Origin: Planctomycetota bacterium
Lineage (GTDB): Bacteria > Planctomycetota > Planctomycetia > Pirellulales > Lacipirellulaceae
DNA length: 40,377 bases
Assembly: GCA_013286045.1 (NCBI GenBank)
Contig: JABDGM010000030.1
Location: forward strand, 3,432-43,808
Direction of reading: 5' to 3'
Of the stretch, positions 23,987-31,834 are shown in pieces. A model generated the notes under the pieces. The model ran no database searches. It saw nothing but the letters and a program-made list of their open reading frames with translations, and had not been told where the DNA came from. Positions within the stretch are counted from its first letter, which is position 1, and every line of letters starts with the position of its first letter. The position numbers and the translations under genes are program-made.

Positions 23987-25459
23987 CTACACGCTCCGCC
24001 GCCGCTTTCCGCTCAAGATAACCGAGCCGATGGCTGCCAGCGCCAGCGTGCTCGCCTCGGGAATGCTCACCGGATTATCATCAGGATGATAACCATCTTC
24101 GATGCCCTGATATTCTTGCTCAAGATCCGCAAGACTTGTCGGAAGATCTCCCAAGTCATCCCAGTTGGCTTCCTCCAGAATGCCGTAATGCGCGCTGAGC
24201 AAGAAAGCACCTGTGTAAACTCCTCCGCGCTCATACGGTATGAACCAGTCATTTTCAGTGGCCGGATCTAGCAGCGTCATGTTGCTGCCGTCGAACCCGC
24301 CGCCCGACAGGCCATACTTTGTCGATAGGTCAGGGTCAGTTGCGAGGATCGATTGGGCCGTCGTAAGCGCGGTCGTCGCGTTTAAATCAGTCAACAGCGG
24401 CGGAGCTGGCAACGGCGTGCTATCGAAGGTGCCATCATCCGGCAATTCCGGTCCTTGAGGCTCGACGACAAACTTATAGCCAACTCCCGAAGCGTAAGCC
24501 CCTTCACCGGGCTCACCGCCCGACGCCGTGAAGATGTCTTGCCATTTAGGGAGTGCGACACCCAGTTCAGGAACATTCGTGACGTACTCATGTTCGCCCA
24601 ACCCGAGCTGTTTCCCCACCAACCCTTTTTTGGCGGCGTAACCGTGCCACGGATCAGCTAGGTAAAAGCCCTTGATCGTGTAGGCGAGGCCCCGTCCGGG
24701 CTGCGCATCGGTACGCACACCCGTAACTGCCATGGCGTGGGCCCCGTTGTAAAACACGCCGCCCGCGGGCACACCGTAATCGCCAATTGCATTTGCGATC
24801 GTGCGGCTCGCCGCGTTGCGCGAGGCCAGGTTGTACGCCGTAAACGCATGACTGCCAGTGCCGCCGACGTTCGAGTTGTCGAACACATTCAGTTCGTATT
24901 GTTGCCCATTGATGCCCGATCCCGATCCCCACGGTTGAAACGGATTGAAGTACGACAGCGTGCTGCCCGCGTTCGGTCCAGCAATCGGTACGAACGTTCC
25001 TGCTCCGTGGGCAAAATCGTAAATCGCAAGCTGCGGCCCGTACGTGACCGCGCTCACCGGATTGCCGCCATTAAGTCCCGGGATAACTACTGGTGCGAAT
25101 GTCGGATGAATACTTTTGCCAGCGTTATTGACGCCATTGAACGGAATCGTGCCGAACGTAGCGTCCTGCCCCGGAATCACATTCACGAACGAAGCCGGTG
25201 CCGGGTCCGGCGCATTCGCCGGGTTGAGAATGTAGTTGAGGAACGCGTTGTTCTGCCGCACCGGGTTATTGTCGAGCATCATCTCGACGGTCGCCGAACC
25301 GCAGTAATAGCTCGTTACCTGTGCGTGATAGACGAGTCCTTGAACTTCGGTATCAAGTGCCAGGACCGCTGGCCTCCCAGCCAACACCGCCAAAGCAGCG
25401 GTAAGAAAAGCAGGTACAGCGCGACTACGCGCGCGACCAAAAATACGCAAACCGTTCAT
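23987..25459 (-). CDS. Exported C39-like cysteine protease, PEP-CTERM
   Basis: A 490-residue protein. The start is ATG 25459 (MNGLRIFG): AAGGAG lies six bases upstream, whereas the in-frame ATG two codons earlier abuts that site. A signal peptide covers about residues 12-35. TSYYCGSATVEMML has the Cys53 expected as nucleophile in papain-fold C39-like peptidases. NGAHAMAVTGV supplies His241, and GFYLADPWHG supplies Asp269, in correct order. C39-type domains elsewhere cut double-glycine leaders, but secreted relatives have unknown substrates. The tail VSIPEASTLALAAIG plus GKRRRSV is a PEP-CTERM variant (PEAST), and no dockerin-like pair precedes it. It is convergent with the PQQ-propeller gene. 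Confidence 0.75.
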   Translation of the reverse strand: MNGLRIFGRARSRAVPAFLTAALAVLAGRPAVLALDTEVQGLVYHAQVTSYYCGSATVEMMLDNNPVRQNNAFLNYILNPANAPDPAPASFVNVIPGQDATFGTIPFNGVNNAGKSIHPTFAPVVIPGLNGGNPVSAVTYGPQLAIYDFAHGAGTFVPIAGPNAGSTLSYFNPFQPWGSGSGINGQQYELNVFDNSNVGGTGSHAFTAYNLASRNAASRTIANAIGDYGVPAGGVFYNGAHAMAVTGVRTDAQPGRGLAYTIKGFYLADPWHGYAAKKGLVGKQLGLGEHEYVTNVPELGVALPKWQDIFTASGGEPGEGAYASGVGYKFVVEPQGPELPDDGTFDSTPLPAPPLLTDLNATTALTTAQSILATDPDLSTKYGLSGGGFDGSNMTLLDPATENDWFIPYERGGVYTGAFLLSAHYGILEEANWDDLGDLPTSLADLEQEYQGIEDGYHPDDNPVSIPEASTLALAAIGSVILSGKRRRSV

Positions 25460-25763
25460 TAGCATCTCCTTCAACAAGCGGGGAACAGACCCGGTACGGC
25501 AGCATTGCCTTAGACGCCACGACGGCACGCACTCTGTGAGCGCGTCCACCTTGCCTTGGCGGAATTGTGACGCGCGCCAATTGGATTTGCAACAAAAAAA
25601 CCCCCTGCGGAGAAAATCGACTGCCCCCCGGTAGACTTTCACCAAACAACTGCTGCCGATTTAACCCAAATTACCAATAACTCGGCGCTCGCCGCTTACG
25701 ACGCTAATCTCTATCTCAGAGTTCATAGCGATTACCTCTCGTCTGATTAAACCGCTGCCCAAC
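25460..25763. other. 304-nt divergent intergenic region
   Basis: This gap lies between the C39-like gene (minus) and the DUF1543 gene (plus). It contains a homopolymer pair, A7 then C5, near 25591-25603, and the ribosome-binding site of the minus-strand gene at its left end. No reading frame in it looks like a gene, and no clear -35/-10 pair is seen for either direction. Confidence 0.35.
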
Positions 25764-26339
25764 ATGCCAACCGCCACGCCCTCCGAACCCGTCAGCCTGA
25801 AATTGTTCGCCGTATATTTGGGCGGCCGCGCGCCGAAGTGTAACACCGAGCTGCACGACGTCGTATTCACCGTCGGTTCGGCCATCGAGGAAACCTACGA
25901 GCGGTTACTCGATCTGTGGTTTGGTTCCCCTGATGGCCTCCATATCGATTCATGGATGGAGCTGTCGGTCGTCGACGGCCACCGCGTCGTGCTCACCCAG
26001 AGCGCCGAGCCCTCTGACAAAAAGTTGTACTTCGTAAATCTCGGCGCATACATGGATGGCGAATTCGCCGAACTCCACGCCAACGCCATGGTGGTGGCTT
26101 CATCTGAGCGCGATGTGAAAAGCCGCGCGAAAGCGGAGCTGTTGGTCGGCAAGAAGACCGTCCACACCGACGACCTGTTCGATATCGATGATTGCCTGGA
26201 GCTTACCTCGGTAGACGGCTACACCATTTCGCTCGTGCCAACCAATGCCGTGGCCACGCTCGTGCCCAACAACGGATATCACATCATCCCGCGGCCAATC
26301 ATCGCGGCGTATATCGAGAAACAGAAACCGGTGCCATGA
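25764..26339 (+). CDS. DUF1543-like protein (two tandem units)
   Basis: A 191-residue soluble protein with two related halves. The first (about residues 10-80) has LFAVYLGGRAPKCNTELHDV, FTVGSAIEE, WFGSPDGLHIDSW and VVDGHRVVL; the second (about 88-160) repeats the pattern with YFVNLGAYMDGEFAELHANAM, HTDDLFDID and SVDGYTISL. This matches my memory of DUF1543 proteins, which have no established biochemical role. The start at ATG 25764 is chosen because the domain follows within ten residues. It is convergent with the repeat adhesin, with only ten bases between stop codons. Confidence 0.75.
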   Translation: MPTATPSEPVSLKLFAVYLGGRAPKCNTELHDVVFTVGSAIEETYERLLDLWFGSPDGLHIDSWMELSVVDGHRVVLTQSAEPSDKKLYFVNLGAYMDGEFAELHANAMVVASSERDVKSRAKAELLVGKKTVHTDDLFDIDDCLELTSVDGYTISLVPTNAVATLVPNNGYHIIPRPIIAAYIEKQKPVP

Positions 26340-26349
26340 TCGTCGCTCT

Positions 26350-28608
26350 TCAGCGACGCAGTGCCGGCTTTCGGCGCGAGGACCTGAACAGCGCGCACAC
26401 AGCAGCGGTAATGGTGAAAAGCACTTCTGAGCGAGGTTCTGGCACCGACGCACTGTCGATACCCGTGGCCGGAAACCGCGCCGTCTCGCCGAAGTGACTC
26501 CGCCACGTATCCCAATCGGCCGCCGTGTATTTAGTTCCCAGACCGGCGCGAATCGCCACGTAGTCGGCCATATCGACGACCCCATCGCCGTTGTAATCGC
26601 CATACAAAACGGATGTCACCGTAATGATTGCGTGCAAGCTAATCGCTTCTTCGCCGCGGTCAAAGTCCCCGTCCTCGAGAAAATATCGAAACGGCGAACC
26701 GTCTGCGAGAATTCCGCTCAAAGTCGTCAGCCGATCCGCAATGGTAATCATTTCCCCGGCGACCAGGTTCGCGATCGGAACTCCATCGAGTTCAAAACCA
26801 GTGCCAAAGAAATGGATTTCGCTTCCCGGCGCGGCGCCGAACGAATCCAGGATCCCGCGGCCGAACGAATCAGTTCCTGAAACGCCGCCGGAAATGTTGA
26901 CGATGCTACCCGACTCGGCGAGCAACCCACTCACCATTCCACCAGTCACATTCACGGTGGCGCCTGCACCAACAGTGAAGTGGTCGCCAACTTTTCCGGC
27001 GCTAACGTTGACCGTGCTGCCGTATAGCGCCGCGAAGTTGTTGCCAATCGCCCCTCCGGCGACAGTCACCTGGGCGCCCACTGCTTCCAAATTGTCGCCA
27101 ATTTTCCCACCCGTCACGGTGAGTGTGCTGCCCCATCCCATTCGAAACCTATCGCCAATCGTGCCGCCGTTGCCGAGCACCAATGTTTGGCCAGCACGAA
27201 TACCAGCGGGCGCCGATTGCGTGGGAATCTGAATCACCGCCGGCCCCACTGGCGGCGTCCCGTACGAAAGCTCGACGTTCAACGAATCAAAAATGTCGCC
27301 CAGCTGCCCAGAAAACGAAAACGGAGTTCCATCTTGCAGCGTACCGCTCAGAACGCTTCCTGCAAGATTGATTGCCTTCGGCTCGCCGATGTAGTCGAAG
27401 CTGACCGGCGTCCCATCGATCCTAAAATCAGTTCCCACGACGACGAAGCGGCCGCCGCTGTAGAGATCGTGCCCAATCGTGCCGCCCGAAAGATTGATCA
27501 CGCTATCCGGCGAAGCGTTAATCGTTTTTCCCATCGCGCCGCCGGTCATGTTCACCGTTCCGCCCGCCATATAAAGATTGTCACCAATCGATCCGCCGGA
27601 GAGATTAAGCGCGGCCCCCGGGAACAGGTACACATTCGGTCCTATGCAGCCACCAGACACATTCACCACACTACCCGTGTCAATAAGACTTGTTCCCGGC
27701 ACCGATCCGCCACTCAAGTTGACGACGCTTCCTCGTTCTGCGTGAATGCTCCCAACGGTTCCTCCCGTAATGTTCACCGCGGTGCCGTAGAGCGCAGAAA
27801 AACCTGGCCCGACGTTGCCACCCGTAATGTTCACAAACGACCCGAGCGCTTGAAATTCGGATCCGACTTCGCCGCCGTTAATTGTGACCGCACTTCCCCA
27901 AGCCGCATTGAAGTGATCTCCTACATGGCCGCCGTTCTCCACGATAAGCGATTGCCCCGACCGCAAGCCCTTGGGTGTGGGGTCGTGGGGAACTTGAAAC
28001 ATCGCTGGCCCCGCCGACGGAAGCGTCGTCGTACTTAACGTCAGCGTGCCCGCCGCGAAGAAGTTGTAGTCTTGATCCGAAAACGCGAACGGTGTTCCGT
28101 CGCTGAACGTGCCACTCAACACGGTACCACTAGGGATATCGATCGCTCGACTAGTGCCTACTCCGTTCAAACCGCTGATGGGCGCGCCGTTGAGCCGAAA
28201 TTCTCCGCCAGAGATTCTCAGCTGCCCACCTGAGCGCACCTGAAAATCTCTGTCGATTGCGCCGCCGGATAAATTAGCCGCCGCGCCTGCTTGCACTTCG
28301 AATAATTCGCCAATCGTCCCGCCGGTCACATTCACCACGCTGCCGCGCGCGGCCGTAAAATTGCTGCCAATCGAGCCGCCCGAAATGTTGAACAGCGAGC
28401 CCATGAACGCGTTCGAGAGATCTGACATGCTACCGCCGGACATATTGACCACCGCGCCGACGGCTTCAAAGTTTTCGCCCACTACTCCGCCCGTAATCGT
28501 GACCGTGCTGCCCCAACTGGCATTGAATCCGTTTCCGATCGTGCCCCCGTTCGCCACGACCAGCGATTGCCCCGCGCGCAGACCGCGAGGTACAGTACCA
28601 CCCGGCAA
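26350..28608 (-). CDS. Downstream part of a frameshifted G-G repeat surface protein, PEP-CTERM
   Basis: This frame encodes about 752 residues and continues the gene that begins at 29738. Its first residues (LPGGTVPRGLRAGQSLVV) match the junction seen twice later in the same protein (VPHDPTPKGLRSGQSLIV and IPTQSAPAGIRAGQTLVL), so TTG 28608 is not a genuine start. The body is made of short units of the form VNxSGGxxGxxF, grouped into three repeats of about 200 residues. Each ends in a LDGxPI...SGTLxDGTPFxF block. A single dockerin-like segment (GDYNGDGVVDMADYVAIR), VPEPRSEVLF, a hydrophobic span and a basic tail close the protein. A surface adhesin or matrix role is inferred from the repeats and the sorting tail. 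Confidence 0.75.
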   Translation of the reverse strand: MPGGTVPRGLRAGQSLVVANGGTIGNGFNASWGSTVTITGGVVGENFEAVGAVVNMSGGSMSDLSNAFMGSLFNISGGSIGSNFTAARGSVVNVTGGTIGELFEVQAGAAANLSGGAIDRDFQVRSGGQLRISGGEFRLNGAPISGLNGVGTSRAIDIPSGTVLSGTFSDGTPFAFSDQDYNFFAAGTLTLSTTTLPSAGPAMFQVPHDPTPKGLRSGQSLIVENGGHVGDHFNAAWGSAVTINGGEVGSEFQALGSFVNITGGNVGPGFSALYGTAVNITGGTVGSIHAERGSVVNLSGGSVPGTSLIDTGSVVNVSGGCIGPNVYLFPGAALNLSGGSIGDNLYMAGGTVNMTGGAMGKTINASPDSVINLSGGTIGHDLYSGGRFVVVGTDFRIDGTPVSFDYIGEPKAINLAGSVLSGTLQDGTPFSFSGQLGDIFDSLNVELSYGTPPVGPAVIQIPTQSAPAGIRAGQTLVLGNGGTIGDRFRMGWGSTLTVTGGKIGDNLEAVGAQVTVAGGAIGNNFAALYGSTVNVSAGKVGDHFTVGAGATVNVTGGMVSGLLAESGSIVNISGGVSGTDSFGRGILDSFGAAPGSEIHFFGTGFELDGVPIANLVAGEMITIADRLTTLSGILADGSPFRYFLEDGDFDRGEEAISLHAIITVTSVLYGDYNGDGVVDMADYVAIRAGLGTKYTAADWDTWRSHFGETARFPATGIDSASVPEPRSEVLFTITAAVCALFRSSRRKPALRR

Positions 28609-29738
28609 TGAAACGTTATGGGCGCTGCGGTGGGAATCGCCGTCGTGTGCAGCGTCAGCGCACCGTCGGCGATCACGTCGCCCACTTCAACGGTGTTAAA
28701 TCCTGTGAGCGCGATCGGTGTGCCGTCCGCAAGCGTGCCGGTCAAAAGGCTACCGGCCGGTATGTTGAATGGCAACGAGCTGCCGACATTCTGCAATCCG
28801 GCGATCGGCGCGCCATCCAATCGAAAATCTCCGCCCGAGATGTTCAGCTGACTTCCAGCGTCGGCGTGGATTGAGTTGCCGGCCGTGCCGCCCGAAAAAT
28901 TAAGCACTCCGCCGGCACCGACGCCAACCGCTGTGCCGATCGTCCCGCCAGATACGTTCGCCACGCCGGCAACGCCGAGATCGTAGTTAATCTGTCCGCC
29001 CGATATGTTTGCAACTTCGGTGTTCTCGACGTGCACCCAACTGTCGATCACGCCGCCCGACATATTTAACGTCTGCGCGCCGAAAAAGCTCTGCCCGATA
29101 TTCCCGCCACTCAAGTTCAGCGTCCCGCCGACGCCGGCGAGTGCGCCGATCGAACCGCCGGACATGTTCACAACCACGGGGTTCCCGACGGTCGCGGGCC
29201 CAAACAGCGGCGCCCAGTGCCCGGCACTGAAGTCATCGCCGATCGAGCCGCCAAAAATATTGACCGTCGTCCCGCCGTCCGCGTGAAACAGGCCACCAAT
29301 CGAACCGCCGTATAAATTCACGACGATATCCGAATCGGTTCCCAGCAAAGACCCGGCGCGAAGCACGTCACCAACCGTTCCGCCGTAAACATTCAGTTCG
29401 ATGTGACTGCTCGGTGTCGATGGCACATTCGGAAAGGCAACAAAGCTCGGACTTCCTAGCTGTACATCCGCGCCGACGTTTCCGCCGTCGGCCACATTCA
29501 CTTGGGTGTTCGAACGAATTGTGGAAGCATCTGGCAAGTCTGGCGGCACGTTAATCACGGTGTCAAAACCGCCGCGACTCGGGCTGCCGCCAGCCGCAAG
29601 CGCAACGAGCGCGCACAGAATTACGGCAACCCCGCCGCGACTGGGGATCAACTGAGCCCCGCCGCGCCAGAACGCGAACGAAACTCCTTGCATCAAGCCC
29701 GAGACGGCCTTGGCTTGGCGGCTGAAAAACGCTTCCAT
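28482..29738 (-). CDS. Upstream part of a frameshifted G-G repeat surface protein
   Basis: The N-terminal part has a long basic leader and a hydrophobic segment (VAVILCALVALAAGG), then units such as VNLYGGSIGGLF, VNMSGGSIGAL and LNISGGDFRLDGAPI. The frame is natural up to APITF at about 28611. It then turns into Cys/Arg/Trp-rich sequence that ends at 28482 and does not look like the family. One extra base between 28608 and 28609 would restore ITFQLPGGTVPRGL, matching the later repeats, so one base appears to have been lost. Together the halves would encode about 1129 residues. ATG 29738 is preferred to the upstream TTG at 29822 because a -10-like box at 29800-29805 lies between them. The gene may be inactive, or the break may be a sequencing error. 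Confidence 0.7.
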   Translation of the reverse strand: MEAFFSRQAKAVSGLMQGVSFAFWRGGAQLIPSRGGVAVILCALVALAAGGSPSRGGFDTVINVPPDLPDASTIRSNTQVNVADGGNVGADVQLGSPSFVAFPNVPSTPSSHIELNVYGGTVGDVLRAGSLLGTDSDIVVNLYGGSIGGLFHADGGTTVNIFGGSIGDDFSAGHWAPLFGPATVGNPVVVNMSGGSIGALAGVGGTLNLSGGNIGQSFFGAQTLNMSGGVIDSWVHVENTEVANISGGQINYDLGVAGVANVSGGTIGTAVGVGAGGVLNFSGGTAGNSIHADAGSQLNISGGDFRLDGAPIAGLQNVGSSLPFNIPAGSLLTGTLADGTPIALTGFNTVEVGDVIADGALTLHTTAIPTAAPITFHCRVVLYLAVCARGNRWSWRTGARSETDSMPVGAARSRLRAE

Positions 29739-29799
29739 GATCCATCCGCCACGATCCTTCGCGACGCTCCTAGACAATTGCTCGCCAATGCGGCGGCGA

Positions 29800-29819
29800 A
29801 TTCTACTGGCAGCTGCCAG
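29800..29819 (-). promoter_or_regulatory. -10-like TAGAAT next to a perfect 14-bp palindrome
   Basis: On the minus strand, the palindrome CTGGCAGCTGCCAG (29806-29819) is followed at once by TAGAAT (29800-29805). The position suits a promoter for the repeat protein starting at 29738, giving a 5' leader of about 55 nt. The palindrome would occupy the spacer region, where a repressor could act. No consensus -35 is evident. Confidence 0.35.
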
Positions 29820-30022
29820 CAACGTCAGCAGGAATTAGCCGGACCGCTTCAGGCTTTCTTCAGAGCCCTGTCCGCCCTCTTTACGACCACAAAACCCCGC
29901 AAATTCGCGTGGTGAATTGCCTGGCGCGGAATTAACGACTTTTTTGAAGGCCTCCGCGGCCCGTTGTTGATTTCCTATTACACGGGGATTGGCCCGGCAA
30001 GGAATTTCGCAAGGAAACCGCG

Positions 30023-30640
30023 ATGAAGACTATTTGGAAACCAGCGATGCGATTGGCCGCGATTTGGATGCTTCTCGTCGCGTCGAGTGCTTTTGCCGAG
30101 TCTCCCTTGGCTTCCTACGACATTCCGTCATTGCCCGCCCCGCCCAATCGGCATCCGAAGGTCAACACGCCGCTACCTAGCCAAAAGAAGCTCGGCGAAA
30201 GCTCGCCTCAAAAGCTCACGCAGAAAAAGCTCACGCTCACGCAAAATGACGTGCGTGACTCAAACGAAGCAACGACAACTGAAACAACAACAACGAAGTC
30301 GACCGGCTCATTAGACCAGCAGCTTGCCTGGCTCGAAGATAAGCTCAAAGATCAGGCAACCGCGAGTATCTTCGGCACCTGGACTGTGATCGGAACGCAC
30401 GGAGACGGAGACCTCTACACGGCAGAACTGCAACTGAACGACGCCGGCACTGCAAAGCTGACCATCCCGAACGACGAAGGTCAGCCCATTACCACCCGGC
30501 ATAAGATCGCATTCGACAACCAATTCCTGAAACTGGTCGGCACTCAAACCGACGTACAGATCGGAAAAGTGCTCGAAGTGAATGATCGCCAGATGGTCGT
30601 CGATGGCAAAAACGGCATCATGACCTTTGTGCGACGCTAA
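30023..30640 (+). CDS. Exported protein of unknown function
   Basis: A 205-residue protein with a clear signal peptide (MKTIWKPAMRLAAIWMLLVA, cut near SSAFA). A low-complexity linker rich in Pro, Lys, Gln and Thr runs over about residues 32-95. The C-terminal domain (about 97-205) is beta-rich: FGTWTVIGTHGDGDLYTAELQLND, IAFDNQFLKLVG and MVVDGKNGIMTFVRR, resembling a small lipocalin-like or other barrel fold. No family is recognised. AAGGAAA lies upstream of ATG 30023. It is 58 nt before the pilin-like gene and may be co-transcribed with it. Confidence 0.7.
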   Translation: MKTIWKPAMRLAAIWMLLVASSAFAESPLASYDIPSLPAPPNRHPKVNTPLPSQKKLGESSPQKLTQKKLTLTQNDVRDSNEATTTETTTTKSTGSLDQQLAWLEDKLKDQATASIFGTWTVIGTHGDGDLYTAELQLNDAGTAKLTIPNDEGQPITTRHKIAFDNQFLKLVGTQTDVQIGKVLEVNDRQMVVDGKNGIMTFVRR

Positions 30641-30698
30641 CTAACCCGCCTACAACCAACCCGAATTCGTCAGACACTTTTTTCTAGGGAGCTATAAA

Positions 30699-30896
30699 AT
30701 GTCCACCAAACTGAATGCAATGGTCCGCAAGTTCCACCAAGATGAACAAGGCCTCGAAGCCCTGCAGGTCGTAATGATTATCGCTATAGCCGCGATGGTC
30801 ATGGTCGCCTGTGCAACGCTCGGTCAAAAAGCGGTCACGTGGATGGGCCAGAAATGGCAAACGCTGCAAGGCACCGACATTTCCTCGAGCACTTAA
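30699..30896 (+). CDS. Flp-like type IVb pilin subunit (small)
   Basis: A 65-residue protein with a short charged N-terminus and then EQGLEALQVVMIIAIAAMVM, one hydrophobic helix, followed by a short Lys/Trp/Gln tail. The layout, with Gly-Leu-Glu ahead of a single N-terminal helix, fits Flp/Fap pilins of the Tad system, where the prepilin is cut before or after the Gly and the Glu helps assembly. AGGGAG precedes ATG 30699 at a normal distance. No Tad ATPase, peptidase or secretin gene is in this window. A TadE-like or unrelated small membrane protein is the main alternative. Confidence 0.65.
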   Translation: MSTKLNAMVRKFHQDEQGLEALQVVMIIAIAAMVMVACATLGQKAVTWMGQKWQTLQGTDISSST

Positions 30897-30926
30897 CGGC
30901 TCGAGCCAACAATCTGCATAGCTCCG

Positions 30927-30972
30927 CGGGGCTGCTTTATTCGGTCAGAATTCGCCGAGTCGAGCAGCCCCG
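30927..30972. terminator. Bidirectional hairpin between pilin and sigma genes
   Basis: CGGGGCTGCT (30927-30936) and AGCAGCCCCG (30963-30972) are exact 10-nt reverse complements. The 26-nt loop holds a smaller possible stem (TTCGG/CCGA). It fills the gap between two converging genes, ending two bases before the sigma factor stop codon. No strong T-tract is present on either side. Confidence 0.5.
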
Positions 30973-30974
30973 TA

Positions 30975-31598
30975 CTATTTGAGGTCCCTTCGCGCCTGCG
31001 ATTTGCCATCGGCCAAGTCGATTTCGAGCAGCCGGCGAATCTCTCGCAGTTTTCGCTCCACACCGCTCAAAGAGCAATCCAAATGCCGCGCGATTTCCTG
31101 GTTCGTGCGCTCTTCGAGCTTCCACAGCAGCATCACGCGATGAATCGGATCTTCCAGCCGATCCATAAAGCGTTCCAGCTCGGCTGAGAACACTGCGATT
31201 TCTTCCGGTGCGGGCTCAGTCGTGGCGGTTCGTGAGAATTCGGAATCGCCGTCACAGCTTGCCTCACTTCTCACTCGGCCACCGCCTCGTTTAGCTCGCC
31301 GCTCGTGGAGCCGTTGCGTGGCGGCCTTGCGAGCCGTAATGATCACCAGCAACGGCCACAGATTGTTCTCATCGCTAATATCCGGGAACATGCCAGCCTG
31401 CGCACTATCGCAAAACGATACAAATGCGTTTTGCGCCACATCTTCTTCATCCATCGCACTCCGCGGCGCATCGCGCAGTTTCTTCCGCGCTAAACCGACC
31501 AGGCGGTGATGATAACGATCCCACAAGCGCTGGGCGGCCGTGCTATCGCCTTCTTTTAGCTGGCGAATCCAGAGGCTAAGCTGGGCATCGTCTTCCAT
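30975..31598 (-). CDS. ECF-type RNA polymerase sigma factor
   Basis: A 207-residue sigma-70 family regulator. Region 2 spans about residues 20-95: TAAQRLWDRYHHRLVGLARK, MDEEDVAQNAFVSFCD (the DxEDVxQxxF pattern) and LWPLLVIITARKA. A charged linker follows (about 97-130). Region 4 is at about 140-200: DPIHRVMLLWKLEERTNQEI, then ARHLDCSLSGVERKLREIRRLL, a helix-turn-helix for -35 recognition. The HERRAKRGGG segment is typical of planctomycete ECF-like factors. No anti-sigma factor is adjacent. AAGGA lies before ATG 31598. It is divergent from the Gly/His-rich exported protein, so the 236-nt gap is likely to contain promoters for both. Confidence 0.9.
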   Translation of the reverse strand: MEDDAQLSLWIRQLKEGDSTAAQRLWDRYHHRLVGLARKKLRDAPRSAMDEEDVAQNAFVSFCDSAQAGMFPDISDENNLWPLLVIITARKAATQRLHERRAKRGGGRVRSEASCDGDSEFSRTATTEPAPEEIAVFSAELERFMDRLEDPIHRVMLLWKLEERTNQEIARHLDCSLSGVERKLREIRRLLEIDLADGKSQARRDLK

Positions 31599-31834
31599 GA
31601 ATTCCTTCAGAACAGGTTGGCTTGGGTTACGCTCTCAGCGCTACTCATTCTTTAATCAACGCTAGCTCGTTGAGCCCGCCAAAAAAACTTTTCAAATCGT
31701 GAAGGGCTATTGGCTCCGCTGTGGATTTCCAAGTGGAGGCATTCCCGCCCCTCTCTAGGGGCATCGCGGAATGGACGAAACGGTTGGCGATAAGTCGCAC
31801 AGGGCACAACTCAAAACTCGTCTGGGGGTAGTTT

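Noticed and set aside
24737..25462. 241-codon open frame antisense to the C39-like gene
   Set aside because: Arg-rich and low in hydrophobic order; the minus-strand gene explains the sequence, with signal peptide, active site and ribosome-binding site.
25575..25625. Poly-A/poly-C stretch as a minus-strand terminator
   Set aside because: On the minus strand it reads as G5 then T7, but there is no stem before the T-run, and it lies upstream of the gene rather than after one.
26624..28038. Open frames on the plus strand within the repeat adhesin region
   Set aside because: They are antisense readings of a low-complexity Gly/Ser/Thr/Asn-rich gene; the Pro/Ala/Arg-rich products show no domain.
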